Source: Nocardia goodfellowii
GTDB taxonomy: Bacteria; Actinomycetota; Actinomycetes; Mycobacteriales; Mycobacteriaceae
DNA: 64,000 bases
Direction: 5' to 3'
Assembly (NCBI RefSeq): GCF_017875645.1
Contig: NZ_JAGGMR010000001.1
Span: 2,480,001 to 2,544,000 of the forward strand
Shown here: positions 18,369 through 27,580 of the stretch, piece by piece
How the letters are laid out: each line of letters opens with the position of its first letter
How positions within the stretch are numbered: position 1 is the stretch's first letter
Notes under the pieces: generated by a model
Told to the model about the DNA's origin: nothing
What the model saw: the letters and a program-made list of their open reading frames with translations, nothing else
Databases searched by the model: none
Made by a program: the position numbers and the translations under genes

Positions 18369-18631
18369 AGGTGTTGCGCGGGTTCAGCGGGCTGGTCGCC
18401 GCGGGCACCTTCGTGCTGGCGCTGGTAGTGGTCGCCGCCGCGTTCATGGGTGCCCGGCGCGGATTTCCCGGTCCGGGTGGGGAATCCGTCGCCTGGCATG
18501 TGGCAACTTCGATCCTCGCCATTTCCGCACAAATTTTCGCGGACCGGCGGCGGGGTTTTGCCGCGTTTTCCGGATCGATGGTTGTTTTCGTGGCCTCCGG
18601 ATTATTGCTGTGGACGCAGTGGTGGAGCTGA
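18365..18631 (+). CDS. Small three-helix membrane protein
   Basis: Unrecognised 88-residue protein with three hydrophobic segments (LVAAGTFVLALVVVAAAFMG, HVATSILAISAQIFA and SGSMVVFVASGLLLWTQWW). Its ATG overlaps the stop of the PHP gene (ATGA), so it is translated from the same mRNA. Similar small membrane genes follow PHP genes in related genomes as far as I recall; no function is assigned. Confidence 0.72.
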   Translation: MKVLRGFSGLVAAGTFVLALVVVAAAFMGARRGFPGPGGESVAWHVATSILAISAQIFADRRRGFAAFSGSMVVFVASGLLLWTQWWS

Positions 18632-18694
18632 TAAAAGCGCAATAGTTATCAGCTCCGGTTGCGGCTCGATGAATTGTGGCCGAATATTCCTTCT

Positions 18695-20356
18695 GTGAGT
18701 TCGATCGAGACGGACGTACTGGTTCTCGGCGGTGGCCCCGCCGGAGCCTGGGCCGCCGTCTCGGCCGCCACGGCCGGAGCCCGCGTCGTGCTGGTCGACA
18801 AGGGGCGCTGCGCGACCGGCGGTCCGGCTGTTCCGGGTGGGGAGACGCTGTGGCACGTTCCGCCCGGTCCCGCGCGGGACGAGGCGGTCCGGCACGCCTA
18901 TCGGCAGGGCGGCGGCCTGGGCGATCCGGACTTGATGCACCGCGTACTGGACGAGACGCACCGCCAGGTCGGTCAACTGCGGCGCCGCGGACGATTCCCC
19001 GGCGAACTCGGCGGCGTGCGGGTCGTCCTGGACGAGCCGGGCTACCTGCGCAGACTGCGCCGGCGGCTCTGGGAAGCCGGAGTGCGGGTCCTGGACCATC
19101 ATCCGGCCGTGCAGTTGCTCGTCGATCGGGACGGTGTGGTCGGCGGCGCCACCGGGCTGCGGCGCGGCCATCGGTATCAGAGTTGGACCGTGCGTGCCGG
19201 AGCCGTGGTGGTGGCGACCGGGGGCTGCGCGTTCCTGTCCGGCGCGGGCGCCGAAGCCGGCACCGGTGACGGACTGCTGCTGGCCGCCGAAGCGGGCGCG
19301 CACTTGTCCGGCATGGAGTTCTCCGGCGGCTACGGATTGGCACCGGCCATGGGCTCGCCCGCCGGTGCACTGCGTTTCGAAAAGCTCTACGACGACACCG
19401 GCTCGGTACTCAGCGACTGTTCGGCGGCCTGCACCGAGATCGGGCAGGGCCGTCGCGTCTACGCCGCGCTCGACGATCTGCCCATGACCACCCGCGACTG
19501 GTTGTCGCAGCGCGGCGCCGTGGCGTCCGGAGGACGAGTGCCGCTGCGTCCGGTGCCGGAGGGCACCGTCGGCGGCACCGGCGGTCTGCTGCTGGCCACG
19601 CCGGATTGCGCCACCACCGTCGCCGGGCTCTATGCCGCGGGCGACGTCACCACCCGGGAACCGATCATCGGTGCGGCCGGTGATTTCGGTGGACAGGGCG
19701 GGGCCTGGGCCATCGCCTCCGGCGTGTGGGCGGGCGCGGGCGCGGCCCGATTCGCCCTGCGCCGAGGCGAACTCGCGCCGGTTCGGCCGGTGCCGGGCGC
19801 GGGGTTGAACCCTCGGGCGCGCATCGATCCCCGCGCCGTCGTCGGGCTGGTCCAGGAGCACACAGTGCCGCTGCGCCGCAGCTACTGGCGTTGTGCGGGC
19901 AGTCTGCGCGACAGCATCGCCGAACTCGACGCGATGTGGCCGGGTGCGGAATTCGATCTAGGCGGGCACGGCGCCGATCGGTTACGGGCCCGGCAGGCCG
20001 CGGCGTTGCTGGCGGTCGCCCGATGGACGAAATACAGCGCGCTGGCGCGTACGGAAAGCCGCGGCGTGCACCGGCGCACCGATCATCCGGAGGCGGCGGA
20101 GGATTGGCGCGTGCGGTTGACCTCGGGCGGGCTCGATCGGGTCTGGGTGCGCGCCGGAGCACGGCGTCCGGTCGTGCCGGTGGCAGCCGTGCGGTTTGCC
20201 GCGCTGCCGGTGCCGCTGAGCCGCAGGCCGGACGCGGTTTTCGGATCGGCGGGCGAGGTGGGCCCCGAGCTCTCTCCGGCGGTCCGCCGTTCCTCGGGTC
20301 AGGAGTCGGTGCTCGCGGTCGCACGGGTGGCTTCCGCGGCGGCGGTGGCCGGCTGA
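18695..20356 (+). CDS. FAD-dependent oxidoreductase, fumarate-reductase flavoprotein type
   Basis: 553-residue flavoprotein of the FAD_binding_2 (succinate dehydrogenase/fumarate reductase/L-aspartate oxidase) superfamily. The dinucleotide fold is DVLVLGGGPAGAWAAVSAA followed by VVLVDKG; ATGGCAFLSGAGAEAGTGDG is the middle FAD segment and GLYAAGDVTTREPIIGAAGD the C-terminal flavin motif with helical capping region after it. No iron-sulfur or membrane subunit is nearby, so the partner and substrate are unknown. A GTG at 18695 is preferred; a TTG 36 bases upstream is in frame. It is single and followed by a long non-coding stretch. Confidence 0.75.
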   Translation: MSSIETDVLVLGGGPAGAWAAVSAATAGARVVLVDKGRCATGGPAVPGGETLWHVPPGPARDEAVRHAYRQGGGLGDPDLMHRVLDETHRQVGQLRRRGRFPGELGGVRVVLDEPGYLRRLRRRLWEAGVRVLDHHPAVQLLVDRDGVVGGATGLRRGHRYQSWTVRAGAVVVATGGCAFLSGAGAEAGTGDGLLLAAEAGAHLSGMEFSGGYGLAPAMGSPAGALRFEKLYDDTGSVLSDCSAACTEIGQGRRVYAALDDLPMTTRDWLSQRGAVASGGRVPLRPVPEGTVGGTGGLLLATPDCATTVAGLYAAGDVTTREPIIGAAGDFGGQGGAWAIASGVWAGAGAARFALRRGELAPVRPVPGAGLNPRARIDPRAVVGLVQEHTVPLRRSYWRCAGSLRDSIAELDAMWPGAEFDLGGHGADRLRARQAAALLAVARWTKYSALARTESRGVHRRTDHPEAAEDWRVRLTSGGLDRVWVRAGARRPVVPVAAVRFAALPVPLSRRPDAVFGSAGEVGPELSPAVRRSSGQESVLAVARVASAAAVAG

Positions 20357-20938
20357 GGGTCCGTCCGCACAGACCGGGCCGGTCCGTCCGTCGGGTCTCT
20401 CACATCGGCACCGTGACGGACTGCGAGTTTCCGCTTACCCAGAGGTAATTCCCGCGCCTTACCCTCGGATGATGGCGCGGTACCGGGGTCGACACGACAC
20501 GACATCGGGTAGCGATTCGGCGCGGCGGCGGTGCGCGGGGCCGGTTTGGCATGTCATCGGACCGGCTGGCAGAATGTTGCGGATTCCCCGCTCCGCCACC
20601 GCCGGGTTCGGGAATAACGGTGATCTCCGCCGAGCGACGCACCGTCGCACCCCGAGAGTCACCGGAGCATGTTTCGTCCGGACCACCCTCCGGCTCCCGC
20701 TCGACGGGAGCGATGCGCTTGGAGGCGGCCGCCTGCGTAACCACGCAAGCAGCCGCGGACACCGCCGAGAGCCAGCAGCGCCACAACACATTTCGGTACC
20801 CCCGGGTAATAAGCAAGAATACCGGTTGAATCGAAACGTAACGGTGCGCGCACTCGATGAGCGGTATGCAGCACCTAATACCAATTACCCGGCGGTAACC
20901 GTCCCCCCGGATTGCCCGACCCGAGCAGGAGTGAAATC
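20357..20938. other. 582-base gap without a convincing gene, leader of the malic enzyme gene
   Basis: Several open frames cross this stretch on both strands but their compositions (Arg/Ser/Pro-rich, no recognisable motif) look like shadows. Features seen: TTACC-N4-GGTAA inverted repeat at 20885-20898, a TAATAC hexamer at 20876-20881 that could be a -10 element, and an unusually A/T-rich patch at about 20790-20890 just before the malic enzyme. No riboswitch consensus was recognised. Confidence 0.5.
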
Positions 20939-22153
20939 GTGTCACCTGTGACTGACGCACCGAATGCCACTGCGGCCCTTGCGGGAAATGCAGACCTGAC
21001 TGCCATCACCCAGGAAGAGATTTTCGCAGGCCATCTCGGCGGCAAACTCTCGGTGGAACTCGCGGCGCCGCTGGAAACCCAGCGCGACCTTTCCATCGCT
21101 TACACCCCCGGCGTCGCCCAGGTGAGCCGCGCCATCGCGCAGGACGCGGCGATGGCCAAGCAGTACACCTGGACCGACCGCCTGGTGGTCGTGGTCAGCG
21201 ACGGCACCGCGGTGCTCGGTCTCGGCGATATCGGGCCGCGCGCCTCGCTGCCCGTGATGGAGGGTAAGGCGGCGCTGTTCAAGAAGTTCGCCGACCTGAA
21301 CTCGATTCCGATCGTGCTCGACACCAAGGATGTCGACGAGATCGTGGAGACCATCATCCGGCTGCGGCCGAGCTTCGGCGCGGTCAACCTGGAAGACATC
21401 TCCGCGCCGCGCTGCTTCGAGGTCGAGCAGCGCCTCATCGAGGCCTTGGACTGCCCGGTCATGCACGACGATCAGCACGGCACCGCGATCGTGGTGCTGG
21501 CCGCGCTGAACGGTGCCGCCAAGGTGCAGGGCCGCGCCATCGACGGCCTCAAGGTCGTGGTGTCCGGCGCCGGCGCCGCCGGCGTGGCGTGCACCAACAT
21601 CCTGCTGGCCGCGGGCGTCCGCGATGTCACCGTGCTCGACTCCAAGGGCATCGTCACCAAGGAGCGCTCCGACCTCAACGGCGTGAAAGCCGAACTGGCG
21701 CAGCGCACCAACCCGCGCGGCCTGAGCGGTGGCGCGGCCGAGGCGCTGGCCGGCGCCGACGTGTTCCTGGGCCTGTCGGCCGGTCTGATCGCCGAGGAGC
21801 TCATCGCCTCGATGGCGCCGGAGTCGATCGTGTTCGCCATGTCCAACCCGGATCCGGAGATCCACCCCGAGGTCGCCCGCAAGTACGCCGCGATCGTGGC
21901 CACCGGCCGCAGCGATTTCCCGAACCAGATCAACAACGTGCTCGCCTTCCCGGGCGTCTTCAAGGGCGCGCTGGACGCCGGCGCCCGCCGGATCACCGAG
22001 GGCATGAAAATCGCCGCGGCCGACGCGATCCTCAGCGTCGTCGCCGATGAGCTGGGTCCGGAGAAGATCGTCCCGAGCCCGCTGGATCCGCGGGTGGCCC
22101 CCGCGGTCGCCGAGGCCGTCGCCGCCGCCGCACGCGCCGAGGGTGTCGCGTAG
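20939..22153 (+). CDS. Malic enzyme, short NAD(P)-dependent type
   Basis: Oxidative decarboxylation of malate to pyruvate; 404 residues, the short form without the phosphotransacetylase-like domain. Motifs in order: LSIAYTPGVAQVSRAIA, SDGTAVLGLGDIGPRASLPV, INLEDISAP-like VNLEDISAPRCFEVE, HDDQHGTAIV (metal ligands), the nucleotide loop VSGAGAAGVACTNILL, and FAMSNPDPEI with QINNVLAFPGVFKGALD. The GTG at 20939 has AGGAG seven bases upstream. Whether NAD or NADP is used is not settled. A strong hairpin terminator follows. Confidence 0.94.
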   Translation: MSPVTDAPNATAALAGNADLTAITQEEIFAGHLGGKLSVELAAPLETQRDLSIAYTPGVAQVSRAIAQDAAMAKQYTWTDRLVVVVSDGTAVLGLGDIGPRASLPVMEGKAALFKKFADLNSIPIVLDTKDVDEIVETIIRLRPSFGAVNLEDISAPRCFEVEQRLIEALDCPVMHDDQHGTAIVVLAALNGAAKVQGRAIDGLKVVVSGAGAAGVACTNILLAAGVRDVTVLDSKGIVTKERSDLNGVKAELAQRTNPRGLSGGAAEALAGADVFLGLSAGLIAEELIASMAPESIVFAMSNPDPEIHPEVARKYAAIVATGRSDFPNQINNVLAFPGVFKGALDAGARRITEGMKIAAADAILSVVADELGPEKIVPSPLDPRVAPAVAEAVAAAARAEGVA

Positions 22154-22172
22154 CAGTCGCCGGTAGCCGACC

Positions 22173-22202
22173 AGGGCCCCGTTCCATCCGGAGCGGGGCC
22201 CT
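22173..22202 (+). terminator. Bidirectional hairpin terminator after the malic enzyme
   Basis: AGGGCCCCG (22173-22181) pairs perfectly with CGGGGCCCT (22194-22202) over a 12-base loop, followed by TTGT. It sits between convergent genes and should serve both. Confidence 0.75.
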
Positions 22203-22212
22203 TGTCGTGGGT

Positions 22213-22920
22213 TCAGTTGGTGGGTTGCGGGAGACCGGCCGAGGTGATCGGGGTGCGGCGCAGGCGGCCGGTGCCGGGGGCGCCGGCCCAGACCGCGAAG
22301 GCGAGCAGGCCGTCGAGGGCCATGGCCAGCAGGGCGACCAGCAGTGCGCCGACCAGGACGCGGTCGTAGCGGTAGAGGCCGATGCCGTCGAAGATGTAGC
22401 GGCCCAGGCCGCCGAGGTTGACGTAGGCGGCGATGGTGGCGGTGGCGACGACCTGGAGGGTGGCGCCGCGCAGGCCGGTCAGGATGACGGGCAGGGCGTT
22501 GGGTACTTCGACGCGGAACAGGATCTGGCGTTCGGTCATCCCCATGGCGCGGGAGGCGTCGACCACGTCCGCGGGCACATTGGCGATGCCGGCGTAGGCG
22601 CCCGCGAGCAGCGGCGGGATGCCGACGGTCACCAGGGCGAGCAGCGGCGGGACCAGGCCGAGTCCGAGCAACAGCACCAGGAAGGTGAGCAGGCCGAGGG
22701 TGGGCAGGGCGCGCATGGCGTTGGCGAAGCCGACCAGCAGCGCCGAGCCGCGGCGGGTGTGGCCGATGACCAGGCCCAGCGGGAGCGCGACGAGCGCGGA
22801 GGCGGCGACGGCCAGGAAGCTGTACCAGAGGTGTTCCAGGATGCGCTGCGTGATTCCGGTGGGGCCGGACCAGTTGGCGCCGTCGGTCAGATATTGCCAG
22901 GCTTCGACGAAAAGGTTCAC
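22213..22920 (-). CDS. Osmoprotectant ABC transporter permease 2
   Basis: Inner-membrane permease of the OpuC/ProW type (quaternary amine or choline-like osmoprotectant import), 235 residues when started at the GTG at 22920, which overlaps the stop of the first permease by 4 bases. Multiple hydrophobic segments and the coupling-loop region DASRAMGMTERQILFRVEVPNALPVI are present. Last gene of a four-gene operon (binding protein, ATPase, two permeases). Confidence 0.9.
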   Translation of the reverse strand: MNLFVEAWQYLTDGANWSGPTGITQRILEHLWYSFLAVAASALVALPLGLVIGHTRRGSALLVGFANAMRALPTLGLLTFLVLLLGLGLVPPLLALVTVGIPPLLAGAYAGIANVPADVVDASRAMGMTERQILFRVEVPNALPVILTGLRGATLQVVATATIAAYVNLGGLGRYIFDGIGLYRYDRVLVGALLVALLAMALDGLLAFAVWAGAPGTGRLRRTPITSAGLPQPTN

Positions 22921-23567
22921 GTCCCGGCCCCTTTCGCGGTGCGGACCCACGGTGTGCCCCAGCGGCCCAGGGCGTACAGCACGCGGTCGACGAGCAGAGC
23001 GAGCGCCAGGGTGACGATGATGCCGGCGACGATCTCGTCGGTGTAGTTGCGCTGATAGCCCTGGGTGAACAGCACGCCGAGGCCGCCGCTGCCGATCAGC
23101 GCGCCCACCGACACCATGGCGATATTGGTGACCGCGATGACGCGCAGGCTGGCGAGGAACACCGGAATGGCAAGGGGCATATCAACGGTGAGCGTGCGGC
23201 GCAACGGGCTGAATCCGACCGCGTCGGCCGCGTCGAGCACGGTCGCGGGCACCGAATCCAGGGCGGCGGGCACCGCGATCAACAGCAGTGCCGTCGAATA
23301 GATGGCGAGCGCGATGATGACGTTGAGCGGATCGATCGTGGAAATCCCCACCAGCGGCGGAATGATGACGAACAGCGCCAGCGACGGAATGGTGTAGGCG
23401 AGGCTGGACACCGCGGTGGTGATCTTTCGCAGCGTCGGCACCCGGCGGATCAGCGCGCCCGCCGGGATCGCGATCACCAGGCCGATCAGCAGCGGCACCA
23501 GCGCCAGCTTCACATGGGTTCCGGTGAGGTCCAGGATGTCGGCGAAATTGTCGATCAGGTAATTCAC
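22917..23567 (-). CDS. Osmoprotectant ABC transporter permease 1
   Basis: 216-residue permease of the OpuC/ProW family with about five to six membrane segments and the EAA-type loop DAADAVGFSPLRRTLTVDMPLAIPV that docks on the ATPase. GTG start at 23567 overlaps the ATPase stop by 4 bases and its own end overlaps the next permease by 4 bases, so the three are translationally linked. Heteromeric permease pairs are usual in OpuC-type systems. Confidence 0.9.
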   Translation of the reverse strand: MNYLIDNFADILDLTGTHVKLALVPLLIGLVIAIPAGALIRRVPTLRKITTAVSSLAYTIPSLALFVIIPPLVGISTIDPLNVIIALAIYSTALLLIAVPAALDSVPATVLDAADAVGFSPLRRTLTVDMPLAIPVFLASLRVIAVTNIAMVSVGALIGSGGLGVLFTQGYQRNYTDEIVAGIIVTLALALLVDRVLYALGRWGTPWVRTAKGAGT

Positions 23568-24724
23568 GCCGGATCCTCGGCCAGACCGTGCTCGAAGACC
23601 TGGCGATTGCGCTGGGCGTCCTCGGCGGCGCGCTGCTCGGCGAGCAATTGCAGCACCTCGGTAGCAAGCACGCCGCCGCGCACCGCGCCCGAGTCATCCA
23701 CCGCCACACCGATTCCGGACGGCGACGAGATCGCCGCGTCCATCGCTTGGCGCAGGTCGCCGTCCGGTGCGAACAGCGAACCGCCCGCCGAGACGCTCAG
23801 CGCCAGCGGGCGTCCGGCGCGCATCGACTCCACGCCGGTCACATCGACCCAGCCGACCGGCTTGCCCGCCTCGTCGACCACCAGCACCCAGTCGCCGAGT
23901 TCCAGCCGGAGCCCGCTGATCCGGTCGGCGGTGGCGGTCTGGATCTCGTGCAGCGGAACACCTCGCGCGGTCCGGAACGACAGCCCGCGATACCCGCGGT
24001 CGTGACCGACGAAGTCGGCGACGAAATCGGTGGCGGGCTGGGCCAAGACCTCGCGCGGCGTGTCGTACTGCTGCAGCACGCCGCCGCGGGCGAACACCGC
24101 GACCTTGTCGCCGAGGGTGATCGCCTCGTCGATATCGTGGGTCACGAACACGATCGTCTTGCGCAATTCCGCTTGCAGCCTTTGCATTTCGGCCTGCAAC
24201 TCGGCCCGCACCACCGGGTCCACCGCGCTGAACGGTTCGTCCATCAGCAGGATCGGCGGATCCGCGGCCAGCGCCCGGGCCACGCCGACCCGCTGCTGCT
24301 GGCCGCCGGAAAGTTGCGCCGGATAGCGTTTGGCGAGAGCGCGGTCCAGCCCGACGCGGTCGAGCACCTCCAGTGCGGCGGCCCGGGCGGCCTTGCGTGA
24401 ATCTCCCCGCAGCACCGGCACGGTCGCGACATTGTCGAGCACCGTGCGGTGCGGCAGCAGGCCGCCGCTCTGGATGACATATCCGATACCGAGCCGCAGC
24501 CGCACCGGGTCGACCGTCGAAATATCTTGTCCGTCAATGGTGAGCACGCCGCTGGACGGCTGGATCATCCGGTTGATCATCCGCATCGAGGTGGTCTTGC
24601 CACATCCGGACGGTCCGACGAACACGGTGAACGACCCGGAGGGGATCAGCAGATCCAGGTCGGTGACGGCTCGGGTGCCGTCCGGATAGATCTTGCCGAT
24701 CCCACGGAATTCGATATCGGACAC
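23564..24724 (-). CDS. Osmoprotectant ABC transporter ATPase with CBS region
   Basis: 386-residue ATPase of the OpuCA/ProV type. Walker A GPSGCGKTT (about 38-46), Q-loop VIQSGGLLPH, signature LSGGQQQR, Walker B ILLMDEPFSAVDP and the switch VTHDIDEA are all intact. Residues about 250-350 form CBS-like repeats, which gate osmoprotectant importers by sensing ionic strength in OpuA-type systems. GTG start with AGGAG upstream, 9 bases after the binding-protein gene. Confidence 0.93.
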   Translation of the reverse strand: MSDIEFRGIGKIYPDGTRAVTDLDLLIPSGSFTVFVGPSGCGKTTSMRMINRMIQPSSGVLTIDGQDISTVDPVRLRLGIGYVIQSGGLLPHRTVLDNVATVPVLRGDSRKAARAAALEVLDRVGLDRALAKRYPAQLSGGQQQRVGVARALAADPPILLMDEPFSAVDPVVRAELQAEMQRLQAELRKTIVFVTHDIDEAITLGDKVAVFARGGVLQQYDTPREVLAQPATDFVADFVGHDRGYRGLSFRTARGVPLHEIQTATADRISGLRLELGDWVLVVDEAGKPVGWVDVTGVESMRAGRPLALSVSAGGSLFAPDGDLRQAMDAAISSPSGIGVAVDDSGAVRGGVLATEVLQLLAEQRAAEDAQRNRQVFEHGLAEDPA

Positions 24725-24733
24725 CGGGAACTC

Positions 24734-25717
24734 CTAACTGACGGGCTTGTCGAGTCCCTGGGTGCGGATCCACTCCAGCGCGGCGGCCTTGGGTTCGGTC
24801 TTGGCCTTACCCGAGACGGCCTCGTTGAGCTTCAGCAGACCTTCGGTGGTGAGCTTGGCCGACACGGCGTCGAGCACCTTGGTCGCCTTGTCGGTCTTCT
24901 TCTTCGCGTTGAACAGCGGCACCACGTTCTGTGCCGGGAAGTTGTTTTTCGGATCGGCGAGCACCACCAGGTTGTTCTCCAGGATCGCCTGCGAGGTGGT
25001 GAAGATATCGGCCGCGGTGACCTGGCCTTCGACCAGCGCGCGCACCGTGGCGGGGCCGCCGCCGTCGGCGATCGGCACGAAATTGGCGGGCGCGATGTCC
25101 AATCCGTAGTTCTTCTTCAGTCCGGGCAGGCCGCCCGCGCGTTCGGCGAATTCCGCGGGCGCGCCGAATTTCACCTCGGCCGAATGCGGAGCGAGGTCAC
25201 CGATCGAGGTCAGATTCCATTTCTCGGCGGTCGCCTTGGTGACGACGACCGCGTCGGAATCCTGGGCCGGTGCGGGCTGGGCGATGGCGAGTTCGTCCCC
25301 GAGCGCCCCGGCCAGGGCCTTGTCGACCTCTTCGGAGGTGGCGGCGGTCGCGTTCTTGTCCAGGTACTGCAGGAGATTGCCGGTGTACTCCGGGATCACC
25401 GAGATCGCGCAGCTGCGCAACGCGGGCACGTAAGCTTCCCGGCTGCCGATGCGGAATCGGGTGTCCACCTGGAACCCGTTGATCCGCAATACTTCGGCGT
25501 AGATATTGGCTACGGTCTCCGATTCCTGGAAGTCCGCCGAGCCGACGACGAGTCCGTCTCCCTCGCAACTTCCTTTGCTGCCCAGCGGATCCGAATTGCC
25601 GCAGGCGGACAGGACCATGGCGACGGCGAGCGCCATCGCGGCGGCGACGAGTCTGGCAACGCGCAGCGCCAGCCCCGGCGCCGAACGCCGGGGGGCGGGA
25701 GTGGTCGTGGTTTTCAC
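24734..25717 (-). CDS. Glycine-betaine/osmoprotectant-binding lipoprotein
   Basis: Substrate-binding protein of the OpuAC/ProX type for the ABC operon; 327 residues. Signal peptide with lipobox LSAC at about 37-40, then VVGSADFQESETVANIYAEV, the typical opening of this family, and the ISVIPEYTGNLLQYLD strand that closes around quaternary amines. GTG start with GGAAGGA five bases upstream. First gene of the operon; a second binding-protein gene diverges from it over 130 bases, so the two probably share control. Confidence 0.92.
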   Translation of the reverse strand: MKTTTTPAPRRSAPGLALRVARLVAAAMALAVAMVLSACGNSDPLGSKGSCEGDGLVVGSADFQESETVANIYAEVLRINGFQVDTRFRIGSREAYVPALRSCAISVIPEYTGNLLQYLDKNATAATSEEVDKALAGALGDELAIAQPAPAQDSDAVVVTKATAEKWNLTSIGDLAPHSAEVKFGAPAEFAERAGGLPGLKKNYGLDIAPANFVPIADGGGPATVRALVEGQVTAADIFTTSQAILENNLVVLADPKNNFPAQNVVPLFNAKKKTDKATKVLDAVSAKLTTEGLLKLNEAVSGKAKTEPKAAALEWIRTQGLDKPVS

Positions 25718-25849
25718 GGGAGTCCTTCCGGGCAAGGCGTGCTCGAGCGTGTGGCCCGCGGCGAAGAACCGGGCCACCGGTACATTCTGGATGTCCATAC
25801 TGCCCGTTGCATGATGTTCCTGTTCACTACGGAGAGTTGGAGTCGCCGG

Positions 25850-26737
25850 ATGGTGCTGGCCGTGTCGAGGCGGATGCTTACCCGGGCGCTGGTCGTCGTG
25901 CTGGCCGCGGTGGCGGTGTCCTGCGGAAACGAGTCCACGCCGACACCGGGTTTCGTGGTCGGGGCGGGTGATTCGCTGGAGTCCGGTCTGCTCGCCGAAA
26001 TCTACGCGGGCGCGCTGGCGCGGACCGGTTTGTCCGTGTCGGTCAAGAATCAGCTGGGGGACCGCGCCGACTATCTGGCCGCGCTGGATGCGGGCACGGT
26101 GTCGCTCGTCGGTGACCACAGCGGGGAACTGCTGGAGTTCTTCGACAGCGGAACCCAGGCTCGCACCCCGGCCGAGGTGACCAAGGCGCTGCACAGTTCG
26201 CTGCCGGAGGGACTGGTTGTCGCCGACGCGGCCGACGGCACCGATATGCGTCCGCGCGTGCTGATTCCGGCCGCGGCGGCCGAGGGGGAGCAAATGCGTT
26301 CGCTCGCAGCGCGTTGCGCGGATCTGCGGGCGGGGACAGCGCCGGTGCCCGCGGTGCTGCGCGCGCCGGACGCGCCGATCCGGGTGGCCGGGTGCGACTT
26401 CCGGGAGACGATCACCCTGCTCGATGCCGATGATCTGCGCGAAGCGTTGCTGGACGGGCGGGTTCAGGCCGGTCTGCTGACCGGTCCGGCCGCGTTGGCG
26501 CCGCACCCGCTGGACGGTCTGACGACACTCACCGATGACGACTACGCGTTGCGCGCGGAGAACGTGCTGCCGGTGTTGCGCAAGGGCAGTCTCGACGCAC
26601 TGCGGCTGAAGAAGCTGAACTACGTCGCCGGGGAGCTCACCACCGACGAACTCGTCGAGATGATCCGCCGGATTCGGGCCGGCGAGACCAGCGCGGGTGA
26701 TGCGGCCCGGGTCTGGCTGGACGCGCACGCTCTCTAG
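25850..26737 (+). CDS. Orphan osmoprotectant-binding-like lipoprotein
   Basis: 295-residue lipoprotein of the same binding-protein family but clearly divergent: signal peptide ending in lipobox AVSC, FVVGAGDSLESGLLAEIYAGA in place of the usual opening and GTVSLVGDHSGELLEFFDSG where a substrate-facing tyrosine motif normally occurs (EYTG to DHSG). It has no transporter of its own, so it may feed the divergent ABC system with a different ligand or act as a sensor. Start chosen at 25850 by signal-peptide fit; in-frame ATGs at 25811 and 25814 are alternatives. Confidence 0.78.
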   Translation: MVLAVSRRMLTRALVVVLAAVAVSCGNESTPTPGFVVGAGDSLESGLLAEIYAGALARTGLSVSVKNQLGDRADYLAALDAGTVSLVGDHSGELLEFFDSGTQARTPAEVTKALHSSLPEGLVVADAADGTDMRPRVLIPAAAAEGEQMRSLAARCADLRAGTAPVPAVLRAPDAPIRVAGCDFRETITLLDADDLREALLDGRVQAGLLTGPAALAPHPLDGLTTLTDDDYALRAENVLPVLRKGSLDALRLKKLNYVAGELTTDELVEMIRRIRAGETSAGDAARVWLDAHAL

Positions 26738-26767
26738 ACCTGACCCCCGCAAGGAAACCAGGGCGCT

Positions 26768-26806
26768 TTGCGGTCTTGGAGTTCCACACCGTATATTCCG
26801 TGTGGA
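26768..26806 (+). promoter_or_regulatory. padR promoter with overlapping palindromic operator
   Basis: TTGCGG (26768-26773), 18 bases, then TATATT (26792-26797) looks like a sigma-A promoter. The -10 lies inside a perfect inverted repeat: TCCACAC (26783-26789) and GTGTGGA (26800-26806) around a 10-base centre. A dimeric regulator bound here would block initiation, so PadR autorepression is likely. Confidence 0.55.
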
Positions 26807-26849
26807 GTATTCGAAGTGGAGCAATCCGGGCGGCAGGAGGTGAAGACGG

Positions 26850-27554
26850 ATGGAGCGCACAGCGCGTCCCGCCGTGACGGCCCTGGGGATCTCCGTGCTC
26901 GCGCTGCTGGAGGAGCGGCCCATGCACCCCTACGAGATGTATCAACTGCTCCTCGCACGCGGTGAGGAACTCCTGGTGAAGGTGCGGCCGGGCTCGCTGT
27001 ATCACACCATCGCGCGGTTGGCCGAGCAGGAACTGGTCCACGCCGACGGTGTGGAGCGAGCGGGGAACCGTCCCGAACGCACCACCTATCGCATCACCGA
27101 CGTGGGCCGGAAAGCCTTGCGCGCCAGGATCTCCGAGATCCTGCGGGCACCGAGCTCGGAGTATCCGATCTTCCCGGTCGCCTTGGCCGAGGCGCACAAC
27201 CTGCCGAGCCACTGCGTGGTCACCCTGCTGCGGGAGCGCCTGGAGCATCTCGGTGCCGACCTCGCCGACCTGACGATGATGCGTGAGTGGGCCACCACAC
27301 ACGGGGTGGCGCGCAGGTACTGGCTGGTCCTGGAGTACTTACAGGCCACCCTCGGCGCCGAAGTGGAATGGATCACCCACCGCATCGACGAGTTGGAGAG
27401 CGGCGCACTCGAGTGGGAGGAATTCGATCCCGTTACCGGCGCCCGGCGCTCCCAGCCCGAACATCCCTGGCCGGGCAGCGACCCCGCCCACGACGCACTC
27501 CCACCGGCGCCGCGCCGATCCGCTCGGGCGGCCCGGCGGCCGCACCTGTCCTAG
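26850..27554 (+). CDS. PadR-family transcriptional regulator
   Basis: 234-residue winged-helix regulator. The PadR DNA-binding domain spans about 10-95 (LGISVLALLEERPMHPYEMY, RPGSLYHTIARLAEQELV, RTTYRITDVGRKAL), followed by the helical Vir_act_alpha_C dimerisation part. GCAGGAGG lies about 7 bases before the ATG at 26850. It is immediately followed by two drug-exporter genes; PadR proteins usually repress such neighbours until a toxic ligand binds. A palindrome overlaps its own promoter. Confidence 0.92.
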   Translation: MERTARPAVTALGISVLALLEERPMHPYEMYQLLLARGEELLVKVRPGSLYHTIARLAEQELVHADGVERAGNRPERTTYRITDVGRKALRARISEILRAPSSEYPIFPVALAEAHNLPSHCVVTLLRERLEHLGADLADLTMMREWATTHGVARRYWLVLEYLQATLGAEVEWITHRIDELESGALEWEEFDPVTGARRSQPEHPWPGSDPAHDALPPAPRRSARAARRPHLS

Positions 27555-27580
27555 CGCTACCTCTGATTGGAACGAAAGCG

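Noticed and set aside
20459..20884. 141-codon minus-strand frame in the gap before the malic enzyme
   Set aside because: Arg/Ser/Pro-rich, no ribosome site, no motif, and no conserved neighbour relation.
24449..25849. Open frame running into the orphan lipoprotein gene
   Set aside because: Antisense to the importer genes and without family motifs; the signal peptide at 25850 marks the real start.
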